A stretch of 61,254 nucleotides of DNA from CAVQAH01 sp963784195 (GTDB taxonomy: Bacteria > Acidobacteriota > Vicinamibacteria > Vicinamibacterales > 2-12-FULL-66-21), in the NCBI GenBank assembly GCA_963784195.1, contig CAWARA010000006.1, positions 1 to 61,254 on the forward strand. The letters run 5' to 3'. Below, piece by piece: positions 34,806-45,987 of this stretch. The stretch's first letter is position 1, and every line of letters starts with the position of its first letter. The notes below the pieces were generated by a model, which was not told the origin of the DNA, searched no databases, and saw only the letters and a list, made by a program, of their open reading frames with translations. The translations under genes were made by a program, and so were the position numbers.

Positions 34806-35291
34806 ATGGATCATCTTTGGTCGCCCTGGCGACTCGACTACGTGACCAGCACCGGCACGACGACCGATTGTGTGTTTTGCGACGCGCTCGCCGGCGGGCA
34901 GGACTCACTCGTCGTCTTCCGCGGCCAGACCTGTTTCGTCATCCTCAACAAATTCCCGTATAACAACGGCCACCTGATGGTGGTGCCGAACCGCCACGTC
35001 GCCTCGCTTGCCGGCGCGACCGAAGCCGAGCTGTGTGAGCTGATCGAGCTCGCGCGGCGGGCAGAAGTCGCGTTGACTGAGGCGTACGGGCCGCACGGCA
35101 TGAACATGGGGATCAACATCGGCAAACCGGCCGGCGCCGGCGTGCTCGATCACGTCCATCTGCATGTCGTGCCTCGCTGGAACGGCGACACCAACTACAT
35201 GACCGTTGTAGGCGAGACACGGGTTCTGCCGGAGGAGCTCTTCAGGACTGCCGACCGGCTTCGCCCCCTCTTCGAACGGCTGTCGCCCTAA
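34806..35291 (+). CDS. HIT-family nucleotide hydrolase/transferase
   Basis: A 161-residue histidine-triad protein. The triad is HVHLHVVPRW (about 115-124). A Cys pair CVFC near residue 22, ILNKFPYNNGHLMVVPNRHV and the N-terminal WSPWRLDYV place it with the bacterial AP4A phosphorylase/Ap4A-hydrolase-like HIT branch, typical for actinobacteria and acidobacteria. Substrate presumably a dinucleoside polyphosphate or nucleotide-AMP conjugate. The ATG at 34806 begins the conserved WSPWR region. Confidence 0.92.
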   Translation: MDHLWSPWRLDYVTSTGTTTDCVFCDALAGGQDSLVVFRGQTCFVILNKFPYNNGHLMVVPNRHVASLAGATEAELCELIELARRAEVALTEAYGPHGMNMGINIGKPAGAGVLDHVHLHVVPRWNGDTNYMTVVGETRVLPEELFRTADRLRPLFERLSP

Positions 35292-35321
35292 ACGACCCAT
35301 CTCCTCAGAAAGCGCAACGGC

Positions 35322-36461
35322 ATGATTCTCGAGCTCACCGACGACCAGAAAGCCTGGCAACAGGAGGTCCAGAAGTTCGCCGCAAGCCGCGTCGCCCCAA
35401 GGGCGGCTGCCATCGACACAACCGGGGAATTTCCGCTCGATTTGGTCAAGGAGGCGGCGAAGCTGGGGCTCATGTGCGTCACGATTCCCACCACGTGGGG
35501 TGGCGCGGGGCGTGACTATGTGAGTTACGCGCTTGGCGTCGAAGCGATCGCCAAAGCCAGCTCCGTGCTGGCCGTGATCGCGAGCGTCAACAACTCCCTC
35601 GTCGCCGAGCCGATCGCCGAATTCGGCAGCGACTCGCAGAAACAGAGCTGGCTGCGGAAGCTCGCCAGCGGCGAATCGCTCGGCGCTTTTGCGCTCTCGG
35701 AAGAACAGGCCGGGTCCGACGCCGCGAATCAACAGACCGTTGCCAGGCTCGACGACCGTGGCTACACGATCAGCGGCCGCAAGGTCTGGGTTGCCAACGC
35801 CGAGGCCGCGGAAGTCGTCGTGGTGTTTGCGGCGACGCAGCCGGGCAGCCGCGGCCGCGGGATCAGTGCGTTTCTCGTGCCGATGGATACGCCAGGGCTC
35901 ACGCGCCTCTCGTCGGCGGATTCACTGGGCGTACGCGGACTGGGGTGCATGGATCTCGAGCTGAAGAACGTTCAGGTGCCGGCTGATGCGTTGCTCGGCA
36001 ACCCCGGCCAGGGCTTTCACATCGCGATGTGGGCTCTCGATGGCGGGCGCGTTGCGATCGCGGCTCAGGCGCTCGGGGTGGGCGATGCGGCGCTCGAGCA
36101 GGCACTCGAGCACGCCAGGAATCACACCGCGTTCGGTCAGCCTATCGGCAACTACCAGGCGATCCAGTGGATGCTCGCCGACATGGCAACCGAGCTCGAC
36201 GCTGCCCGGATGCTGACCATGAAGGCCGCCGACGCGCGTCAGCGCCAGGCCGATCCGCGGCTCGACGCCGCGATGGCCAAACTGTACGCGTCAGAGGCGG
36301 CGCATCGCGCCGCCGACAAGGCGATGCAGATCCTCGCGTCCAAGGGCTACCGTCGCGGCTCGGTGGTCGAACGGCTGTTCCGAGACGTTCGCGCAACAGA
36401 GATCTACCAAGGCACTTCGGAAGTTCAACGAATGGTGATCGCCGAAGAAATACTTGAGTAG
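35322..36461 (+). CDS. Acyl-CoA dehydrogenase family protein lacking the usual catalytic Glu
   Basis: A 379-residue flavoenzyme of the short-chain/butyryl-CoA dehydrogenase type. It shows AFALSEEQAGSDA (FAD/substrate loop), RKVWVANAEAAEVVVVFAA, RTAFGQPI-like NHTAFGQPIGNYQAIQW, and the C-terminal EIYQGTSEVQRMVIAEEIL. In this last motif the family's catalytic base is the Glu of YEGT; here the codon is CAA (Gln). The alternative Glu position on the preceding helix (isovaleryl/long-chain type) is Gly in ALDGGRVAIAA. So it may be inactive, altered in chemistry, or miscalled at one base. It starts 30 bp after the HIT gene. Confidence 0.9.
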   Translation: MILELTDDQKAWQQEVQKFAASRVAPRAAAIDTTGEFPLDLVKEAAKLGLMCVTIPTTWGGAGRDYVSYALGVEAIAKASSVLAVIASVNNSLVAEPIAEFGSDSQKQSWLRKLASGESLGAFALSEEQAGSDAANQQTVARLDDRGYTISGRKVWVANAEAAEVVVVFAATQPGSRGRGISAFLVPMDTPGLTRLSSADSLGVRGLGCMDLELKNVQVPADALLGNPGQGFHIAMWALDGGRVAIAAQALGVGDAALEQALEHARNHTAFGQPIGNYQAIQWMLADMATELDAARMLTMKAADARQRQADPRLDAAMAKLYASEAAHRAADKAMQILASKGYRRGSVVERLFRDVRATEIYQGTSEVQRMVIAEEILE

Positions 36462-36481
36462 GCCCGACCTTAAGGTCGGGC
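36462..36481. terminator. Perfect 20-nt palindrome after the acyl-CoA dehydrogenase gene
   Basis: gcccgaccttaaggtcgggc is a complete palindrome starting at the base after the TAG stop. A partial second copy (aggtcgggcg) lies near 36517. It may act as a terminator, but no T-run follows. It shares the ...CTT(A/C)AG... core with two other short hairpins in the window. Confidence 0.5.
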
Positions 36482-36606
36482 GTTGGGAGTAACCCCGTGC
36501 CTTCGCGGAGGCGGTTAGGTCGGGCGTGTTGGAAATCAACACCAGCGTCGATTCATCCCCTGCAGGTCCCCATCTTGCAGAGTTTCCGTGCGCAGGAGGG
36601 ACCAGC

Positions 36607-37398
36607 ATGCCAGACGCAACCTACGCCTCACGATTGCGGTATCTCGACGCCCACGATGTGAACGACTCCGTCGTAGATTTCGACGGAATGGAAGTTCGCG
36701 GCCTCAACGACGAGGAGCTCGGCCATATCGACGGCTTCATCGTCGACGCGATCAACCGGCGCGTGTACTACGCGGTGGTCGATGCGGGCGGCTGGTTCAG
36801 CTCGAAGCGCTTTCTGCTTCCGATCGGGCACGCGCGGCTCGACCGCATCAGCAATACCATCAACGCCGACGTGTCGCGTGACGCGTTGAAGTCCTACCCG
36901 CGATACAACGAGGAGCAGTTCAGCGCGCTGTCAGACGACGACCTGCGAGCGTTCGAGCGCACGACCGCTGACGCATGTTGTCCGGGTGATCCGCTGGGTG
37001 ACGTCGCGGTTGGCGCCTGGCACTACGACAGTCGCCGCCACTACCGTCAGCCGGATTGGTGGCGCGAGGACACCTATGTGGTCGAGCGTCTGCGTCCTGT
37101 GAACACGCGCGAAGCAGGCGTGGTCGCGCGCGAGACTGGCGCAGCAGCTCCAGCCGGGCAGCGAGCCGGGCGCTCGGCGGGCAGTTTCTCACGCAGCGAG
37201 CGCGATGAGATCGTCGCTCGCGAAGGTGATGACGTCAGCCCGCACTACGGCGGCCGCGCACAGCCTGGGGACATTCTCGGTATCGAAACCGGCGGCGAGA
37301 CGACCAACGTCGGCGACACCGCCGAGGATGAAAACGAGCGGCGCCGCGCGGCTGAACGGTCGGCGCCACGGGAGGAGCCGAGAAAGCCCGGGCGCTGA
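36607..37398 (+). CDS. PRC-barrel domain protein
   Basis: A 263-residue protein. The N-terminal ~75 residues form a PRC-barrel (VRGLNDEELGHIDGFIVDAINRRVYYAVVDAGGWFSSKRFLLP), a fold used in RNA-processing and photosynthetic reaction-centre proteins. A second region (DVSRDALKSYPRYNEEQFSAL) precedes a disordered, charged C-terminus rich in Arg/Glu/Gly. In stress-linked genomic contexts such proteins are common in acidobacteria; function unknown. The ATG at 36607 has a GGAGGG at 36594-36599. It is convergent with the second acyl-CoA dehydrogenase (9-bp gap). Confidence 0.85.
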   Translation: MPDATYASRLRYLDAHDVNDSVVDFDGMEVRGLNDEELGHIDGFIVDAINRRVYYAVVDAGGWFSSKRFLLPIGHARLDRISNTINADVSRDALKSYPRYNEEQFSALSDDDLRAFERTTADACCPGDPLGDVAVGAWHYDSRRHYRQPDWWREDTYVVERLRPVNTREAGVVARETGAAAPAGQRAGRSAGSFSRSERDEIVAREGDDVSPHYGGRAQPGDILGIETGGETTNVGDTAEDENERRRAAERSAPREEPRKPGR

Positions 37399-37407
37399 GC
37401 GCCAGGA

Positions 37408-38575
37408 CTAGCCGAGAAGCTGTTTCGCGATGGTCTGGAGCTGCAGGTTCGACGTGCCTTCGTAAATCTGCCCGATCTTCGCGTCGCGGAACAGTTTCTC
37501 GACCGGGTATTCCTTGACGAAGCCGTTCCCGCCGAACAGGTTCACGGCGAGCGACGAGACGCGCTCGGCGACCTCCGACGACAGGATCTTGCAGATGGCC
37601 GCTTCCTGAAGGAATGGACGGCCGGCATCTCGGAGGCGTGCGGCGTTGTAGACCGTCAGCTTCGCCGCTTCGACGTCGACAGCGGCTCTCGCGAGCTGAT
37701 GCTGCACCGCCTGGAACTCGGCGATCGCTTTCCCGAACTGCTTCCGCTCCTTCGTGTAGGCAATCGTGTGATCGAGCGCACCCTCCGCGAGTCCGACCAT
37801 CTGCGCGCCAATCCCGATGCGCCCTTCGTTGAGCGTTTCGATAGCGACCTTGTAGCCCTTGCCGAGCTCGCCCAGCACGTTCGCGCGCGGCACGCGGCAG
37901 TCTTCGAAGATCAGTTCGCACGTGCTGCTCGCACGGATGCCCAGCTTGTCTTCCTTCTTGCCGACCGTGAATCCGCTGGCCCCGCGTTCGACGAGGAACG
38001 CTGTGATTCCCTTGTATCCCGCGTCGGGATTGAGCGTCGCAAAGACGATGAACAGGTCGGCCTCGTTGCCGTTCGTGATCCACAGTTTGCGGCCTGTCAG
38101 TACGTAGCCGTCGCCGTCCTCGCGCGCGCGTGTCGTGAGCGCGAAGGCGTCGCTGCCCGATCCCGCCTCCGACAGCGCGTATCCGCCGACGACGGATGAC
38201 GCGAGCTTCGGGAGGTAGCGGCGCTTGACGTCGTCGTTGCCCCAGCGGAGGAGCGCGTTGATGACGAGCGTGTTTTTGTACGTCCACGAGCACGCCGATT
38301 GAGGGGTCGACTCGCGAGAACTCTTCGACCGCGAGGACGGAATGAAAGAAGCGGCCGCCGGCGCCGCCATAGGTCTCGGGAACCTCGATGCCCATGACAC
38401 CGAGCTCGAACAGCTGATCGACGAGGCTGCGCGGGATCTTCGCGTGCTCGTCCATTTCGCGGACCAGCGGGCGAACGCGGGCGTCGGCGAACTGCCGCAC
38501 GCTGTCGCGGAAAATGATCTCGTCCTCCGCCAGGACGGTGAGCGGCTGAGCGTAGTCGGCGGTCTGCTGAGTCAC
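37408..38575 (-). CDS. Acyl-CoA dehydrogenase, frameshifted in an A-run
   Basis: Two frames join into a ~388-residue short-chain acyl-CoA dehydrogenase. The first part ends at PSIGVLVDVQ and the second resumes at NTLVINALLRWGN. The change occurs in a five-base A run (plus-strand T run 38273-38277); four bases would give VQNTLVIN, the family sequence. Other motifs are YALSEAGSGSDAFAL, RKLWITNGNEADLFIVFA and the catalytic IYEGTSNLQLQTIAKQLLG, where the Glu is present. The GTG at 38575 has AGGAGG 9 nt upstream, which fixes the start. The lesion is most simply a sequencing homopolymer error. Confidence 0.88.
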
Positions 38576-38631
38576 GGGATCGATCCTCCTGAACTTCTCG
38601 AAACGCTAATGTTATCATCCAGGGAGCGAGC

Positions 38632-38726
38632 CGCCCGCCTTCGCGCGCGCACTGATCGAGCGCGCTCTGGCGAGGCCTCGCCGGAGCTTGTCGCCGGAAC
38701 CGCCCGCGACAAGCGGAGGCCGGCCC
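38632..38726 (+). repeat. Dispersed ~95-bp GC-rich element, copy 2
   Basis: A second copy of the element at 20611-20701, here on the plus strand, between the divergent acyl-CoA dehydrogenase and VWA genes. Shared landmarks are CCGCCTTCGCGCGC, ggcgaggcctcgcc and AAGCGGAGG. gctctggcgaggcctcgccg is identical in the forward direction at both sites (20650 and 38664), because the core is palindromic. Confidence 0.7.
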
Positions 38727-38744
38727 GCTCGGGCCTGACGTCTA

Positions 38745-40931
38745 ATGCTTATGCGGATCAAAGGCACCCGTTTGCTCCCTCGCCTCGCGCGAACCGCAGG
38801 CGCTTCCTTCCTCGTGCTGGCAGCGGCGATGGCTATATCCTTCGCGGTCCCAAGGGGCGCGGAGCGACCAGTCGGCGCAGTCGGCGCAGCAACCGCCGGC
38901 ACAGCAACCGCCGGCACAGCAGAAGCCCCCTGCTCAACAGCCGCCGGCGCAACAGCAGCCGCCGACTCAGCAGGATCCGGACCGCCCGCAGCAGCCAACC
39001 TTCCGGACCGGTATCAATTTCGTGCGCGTCGACGTCATCATCTCGGGCCGCGATGGTGAGCCGGTTCTCGACCTGAAGCCGGAAGAGTTCAGCATCGAGG
39101 AAGACGGGAAGCCGCAGAAGGTCGAGTCGTTCCAGGTCATCAAGATCGATCCGATCGCGCAGCAGATCGAAGGGCCGACGAACAGGGAGCCCACCTCGCC
39201 CTCCGAGGAGCGCCGCGAGGCGCAGCGCCCGGACGTGCGGCTGTTCATCATCCTGCTCGACGACTACCACGTGCGCCGCGGCAACGACATGGTCGTGCGC
39301 AAGCCGCTCATCGACTTCATTCAGAACCAGCTCGGGCCGGCGGATATGGTCGCCCTGATGTATCCGCTCACGCCGGTGACGGATCTCACGTTCACGCGCA
39401 ACCGCGACAGCCTCACGCGAGCGATCGAGAAGTTCGAAGGCCGCCGTTTCAATTACAACCCGCGCAACGAGTTCGAGGAAAACTACGCCTACTATCCGGC
39501 GGCGGCGGTCGAGAAGATCCGCAACGACGTCACGCTCAGCGCGCTGGAAGGCGCGACGGTGAAGCTGGCCGGCATGCGCGAAGGACGCAAGTCAATCATC
39601 CTGGTCAGCGAAGGCTTCACGGCGATGTTGCCGCCGCAGTTGAACGATCCCGTCGCGGCCATGCCCGGCTTCAACAACCCCGCGCGAAACAATCCGAACC
39701 TGCAGAACGACGAACGAGCCGAGTTCAGGGCATCGACCGAGATGTTGTCCGATCTCGAGGAAGTGTTCCGGGAAGCGAATCGGAACAACACGTCGATTTA
39801 CGCCGTCGATCCGCGCAGGCCTGGCAGCCTTCGAGTACGACATCAACCAGGGCGTCGGTCTCCAGACCGATCGGCGCTATCTCGAGAACTCGCTCGACAC
39901 GCTGCAGTGTGCTCGCCGCCAACACCGATGGCAGCGCGATCATCAATCGCAACGACCTTGCGGCGGGGATGAAGCAGATCATCAGGGACGCGAGCGGCTA
40001 CTATCTGCTGGGCTACAACTCCACGGAATCACCTACCGACGGCAAGTTTCACCAGATCAAGGTCAAGGTGACGCGTCGAGGCGTCGATGTGCGTCACAGG
40101 AAGGGTTACTGGGCCTATACGGCTGACGACGCCGCGCGCGCGACGGCGTCGCCAGCAGCGGAAGCGCCACCGGCGGTCACCAAGGCGCTGGCCGAGCTCG
40201 CCGAACCACCGCGCGGACGCTCAGCACGATTCTGGGTCGGCACGTCGCGAGGCGAAAACGGGCGCACCGCGGTGACGTTCGTCTGGGAGCCGACCGCCCT
40301 GGCCCCGGGCGAGAAGCGGACACCCGCTGATACGCCCGCGCGTGTCGCGCTGACCGCGATCTCGCCGGATGGGCGACCCGTGTTCCGCGGAAAAGTGGAG
40401 TCGACGAGCGACGGCGATGGGACGGCCGCTGTGACGAAAACCACAGGCGCCAAGACCACGTTCGAGGCGCCGCCAGGTCAGGTCCAGATGCGCATCGTGG
40501 TGGAGGGCGCCGACGGTCAGGTGCTCGATTCCGCGACCCGCGATCTCACGCTGCCCGACTACTCGACCGTGCAGGTATCCTTCGGCACGCCACAGGTCTT
40601 CAGAGCGCGCACACCGCGCGATCTGCAGACGCTGAAGACCAGCGCCAACGCCGTGCCGTCGGCTGATCGTCAATTCACGCGCACCGATCGGGCATTCCTG
40701 CGCGTGCAGGCGTTCGCGCCTGGCACAGATACGCCCGCAGTCACCGCGCGCCTCCTCAACAACAAGGGCGCGTTCATTGCGGACCTGGCCGTCCAGTCGG
40801 CGACCCCAGGGGCAGCCGAGATGGATCTGCCGCTCGGCAATCTTGCCGCGGGAGACTACCTCATCGAGCTGAACGCCAAAACCTCCACCGGCACCGCACA
40901 GGAACTGGTCGCTTTCAAAATAGGACGTTGA
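38745..40931 (+). CDS. VWFA-related acidobacterial domain protein, frameshifted three times
   Basis: An exported protein of about 730 residues. Signal-like N-terminus (GASFLVLAAAMAISFA), a PPAQQ-rich linker, then the VWFA-related domain specific to Acidobacteria: FVRVDVIISGRDGEPVLDL, PEEFSIEEDGKPQKVESF, LFIILLDDYHVRRG and KSIILVSEGF. The C-terminal half contains SGYYLLGYNSTE and a beta-rich region. The frame changes near 38.86 kb, near 39.82 kb (DPR to LAAFEYDINQGVG) and near 39.905 kb (DTL to VLAANTDGS). Each is repaired by one base. Start ATG 38745 or 38751. Role unknown; likely adhesion or envelope complex assembly. Confidence 0.8.
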
Positions 40932-41098
40932 GACGTGCGACGTGCGACGTGCGACGTGCTGCACGTGCTGACGTGCTCAGGGGCAAAGTGCCTATGTGCT
41001 AGGTGCCCTGATTCGCGCAGGGACGGCGCCTTTGCACGTCAGCACGTCGCACGTGCGCACGTCAGGCACGTAGCACGTCGGCACGTCAGCACGTGCGC
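40932..41098. repeat. GACGTGC heptad hairpin between the VWA gene and gdhA
   Basis: Four exact tandem GACGTGC units (40932-40959) start at the base after the VWA stop codon, followed by looser GTGCTGAC words. The right half (about 41035-41098) holds the inverse words CACGTCAG, CACGTCGC, CACGTAGC. Arms of ~65-75 nt form an imperfect hairpin filling the intergenic space. Confidence 0.85.
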
Positions 41099-41139
41099 CC
41101 CGCCCCGTCGTTTCCTGAATCGTCATCAGAGGAGGCGAG

Positions 41140-42537
41140 ATGCTGGTCAGCCGTATCACTCCGGGCCCGCCGCTGTCCCCGTACATTCAGCAGATCCTCG
41201 AGTCGGTCTGTTTGAAAAACCCTGCCGAGCCCGAGTTCCATCAGGCGGTCGAAGAAGTCCTCGAGAGCCTCGACCTCGTGATGGCCCGTCGTCCCGATTA
41301 CCGCGAGGCGCGGATCCTCGAGCGATTCGTCGAGCCGGAACGTGTCGTGATGTTCCGTGTGGCCTGGCAGGACGACAGCGGGCGGGTGCAGGTCAACCGT
41401 GGCTTCCGGGTCCAGATGAACAGCGCCATCGGGCCCTACAAAGGCGGACTGCGCTTTCACCCGACGGTGACGCTGAGCGTGTTGAAGTTTCTCGCATTCG
41501 AGCAGGTACTCAAGAACTCGTTGACGACGCTGCCGATGGGCGGCGGCAAGGGTGGGTCCGACTTCGAGCCGAAGGGCCGGAGCGACAACGAGGTGATGCG
41601 GTTTTGTCAGAGCTTCATGATCGAGCTGCGGCGGCACATCGGTCCTGATACCGACGTGCCGGCCGGTGACATTGGCGTAGGTGGCCGCGAGATCGGCTAT
41701 CTGTACGGACAATACAAGCGCTTGAACAACGAGTTCACCGGCGTGCTGACGGGGAAGGGCCTGAATTGGGGCGGATCGCTCATCCGGCCTGAAGCCACCG
41801 GCTACGGCGCGGTGTATTTCACGGCGGAGATGCTCGCCACGCGGAACGAGTCGCTCGAGGGGAAGACGTGCATCGTGTCGGGCAGCGGGAACGTCGCGCA
41901 ATACACGATCGAGAAGCTGATCGATCTCGGCGCGCGCGCGATCACCGCGTCCGATAGCGATGGCTACATCTACGACGAGGCAGGATTCGACCGCGAGAAA
42001 CTGGCGTTCCTGATGGAACTGAAGAACGTTCGCCGCGGCCGTATCCGCGAATACGCGGAGCGCTTCAAGGGCGTCACCTACACCGCGCTCTCGGATACGA
42101 ATACCGACTTCAACCCCATCTGGCGGCACCGTGCAGAGTGCGCATTCCCGAGTGCCACGCAGAACGAGATCAATGCGAAGGACGCGTCAAACCTGATCGG
42201 CAACGGTGTGATGGCTGTCGCCGAGGGAGCGAATATGCCGTGCACGCCCGACGCGGTACGGCTGTTCGTGGACGCCAAGGTGCTCTACGCACCCGGCAAG
42301 GCGGCGAACGCCGGCGGCGTCGCCACGTCGGGCCTGGAGATGTCGCAGAACAGCGCGCGCATGTCGTGGACGCGTGAGGAAGTCGACCGGCGGCTGCACG
42401 GGATCATGTGCGCCATCCACCGCGCCTGCCGCGACACAGCCCAGGAATACAACGTGCCCGGCAACTACGTGCACGGCGCCAACATCGCCGGCTTCATCAA
42501 AGTCGCCGACAGCATGTTGGAGCAGGGGCTTGTCTGA
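41140..42537 (+). CDS. gdhA: NADP-type glutamate dehydrogenase
   Basis: Interconverts glutamate and 2-oxoglutarate plus ammonia, 465 residues as in the hexameric S50-I NADP-dependent group. Visible are the substrate Lys region NSAIGPYKGGLRFHPTV, the catalytic Lys in LPMGGGKGGSDF, PAGDIGVGGREIGYLYGQYK, and the nucleotide-binding CIVSGSGNVAQYTIEKL, with Ser-Asp-Ser-Asp following beta-B. AFPSATQNEI is the dehydrogenase signature, with Ser where Cys is common. AGGAGGCG sits just before the ATG. A second, NAD-type-like glutamate dehydrogenase lies 13 kb downstream in the opposite orientation. Confidence 0.95.
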   Translation: MLVSRITPGPPLSPYIQQILESVCLKNPAEPEFHQAVEEVLESLDLVMARRPDYREARILERFVEPERVVMFRVAWQDDSGRVQVNRGFRVQMNSAIGPYKGGLRFHPTVTLSVLKFLAFEQVLKNSLTTLPMGGGKGGSDFEPKGRSDNEVMRFCQSFMIELRRHIGPDTDVPAGDIGVGGREIGYLYGQYKRLNNEFTGVLTGKGLNWGGSLIRPEATGYGAVYFTAEMLATRNESLEGKTCIVSGSGNVAQYTIEKLIDLGARAITASDSDGYIYDEAGFDREKLAFLMELKNVRRGRIREYAERFKGVTYTALSDTNTDFNPIWRHRAECAFPSATQNEINAKDASNLIGNGVMAVAEGANMPCTPDAVRLFVDAKVLYAPGKAANAGGVATSGLEMSQNSARMSWTREEVDRRLHGIMCAIHRACRDTAQEYNVPGNYVHGANIAGFIKVADSMLEQGLV

Positions 42538-42541
42538 CGAC

Positions 42542-42570
42542 AACTCCCAACCTCCAACTCCAACTCTCAA
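42542..42570 (+). repeat. AACTCCC heptad words directly 3' of gdhA
   Basis: AACTCCCAACCTCCAACTCC starts 4 nt after the gdhA stop, followed by AACTCTCAA. The same 20 nt occur in the same sense relative to the second glutamate dehydrogenase gene (minus strand, 55385-55404). The next ~130 bp up to the ADOP pseudogene stop hold nothing recognisable. Confidence 0.75.
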
Positions 42571-42703
42571 AGCAGAGCCGATCGAGCGCGAATGCGGCGT
42601 AATGCAGATTGCGCACGCACTCTCTTCGGCCGCAGTTCTCAGCTTGAAGGCGCGTAGTCGTCGCGCATCTCGTGAACAGGAAAGCGCGGCCCCGGCGGTC
42701 TCG

Positions 42704-45368
<2,665 letters not shown>

Positions 45369-45372
<4 letters not shown>

Positions 45373-45735
45373 CGCTTCTGGCTCGCGAGCCGCAGCACGC
45401 GGCCGATCACGCCGGAAATCCGCTCCCAGTCCTCCGTCTCTTTCGCGAGTTGCTTGAGGCCGCTCTTCGTAATCGAATAATATTTCGCCTTCCGGTTGTT
45501 CTCTGAAGCGCCCCACGCCGCCGCAATCCATCCCTCATGCTGTAGTCGCAAGAGCGAGGTATACACTGTGCCTTCGTTCAAATGAAGCACGTGCTTCGCT
45601 CAACTGCTCCAGCCGGCGGGCGATCCCGAATCCGTGCAGCGGACCCATCGCGTGCAGCGTCTTCAAAATCATCAGGTCGAGCGTGCCCTGCAGAACTTCC
45701 GATGTTTTGTGGCCATCACTCTTTCCTTTGGACAT
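45369..45735 (-). CDS. PadR-family transcriptional regulator, frameshifted (PadR1)
   Basis: A small winged-helix repressor coupled to ADOP1. The N-terminal piece reads SEVLQGTLDLMILKTLHAMG, then GFGIARRLEQLSE; the frame then shifts near 45.59 kb to VLHLNEGTVYTSLLRLQHEG and KAKYYSITKSGLKQL, together a complete PadR of ~121 residues. The ATG at 45735 precedes the domain. The TGA overlaps the ADOP1 ATG by the ATGA arrangement. It is divergent from ADOP2 across 252 bp that hold no gene, only a small gtctg-tgg-cagac hairpin near 45925. Confidence 0.8.
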
Positions 45736-45987
45736 TGCAAAGAAGATAGCCGGTCTCATTTGGAATGTCCATAGGGTAGCAGAACAGGTGCGCTCAGCGA
45801 TGAGGCGCAACAGCTTGCCATCGCGCCTTCGGGCCCGCAACGACAGAGCCGATCTATACTCAATCTTCGATCTCCGCCCAAGCAACGGAGGTATGGAACC
45901 CGTGTCCAACCGAAATTGTAGGACGTCTGTGGCAGACGCCGTCGAACCCGCAACGTGTTACAGAAGCGCCATACATACGAAGATGGC

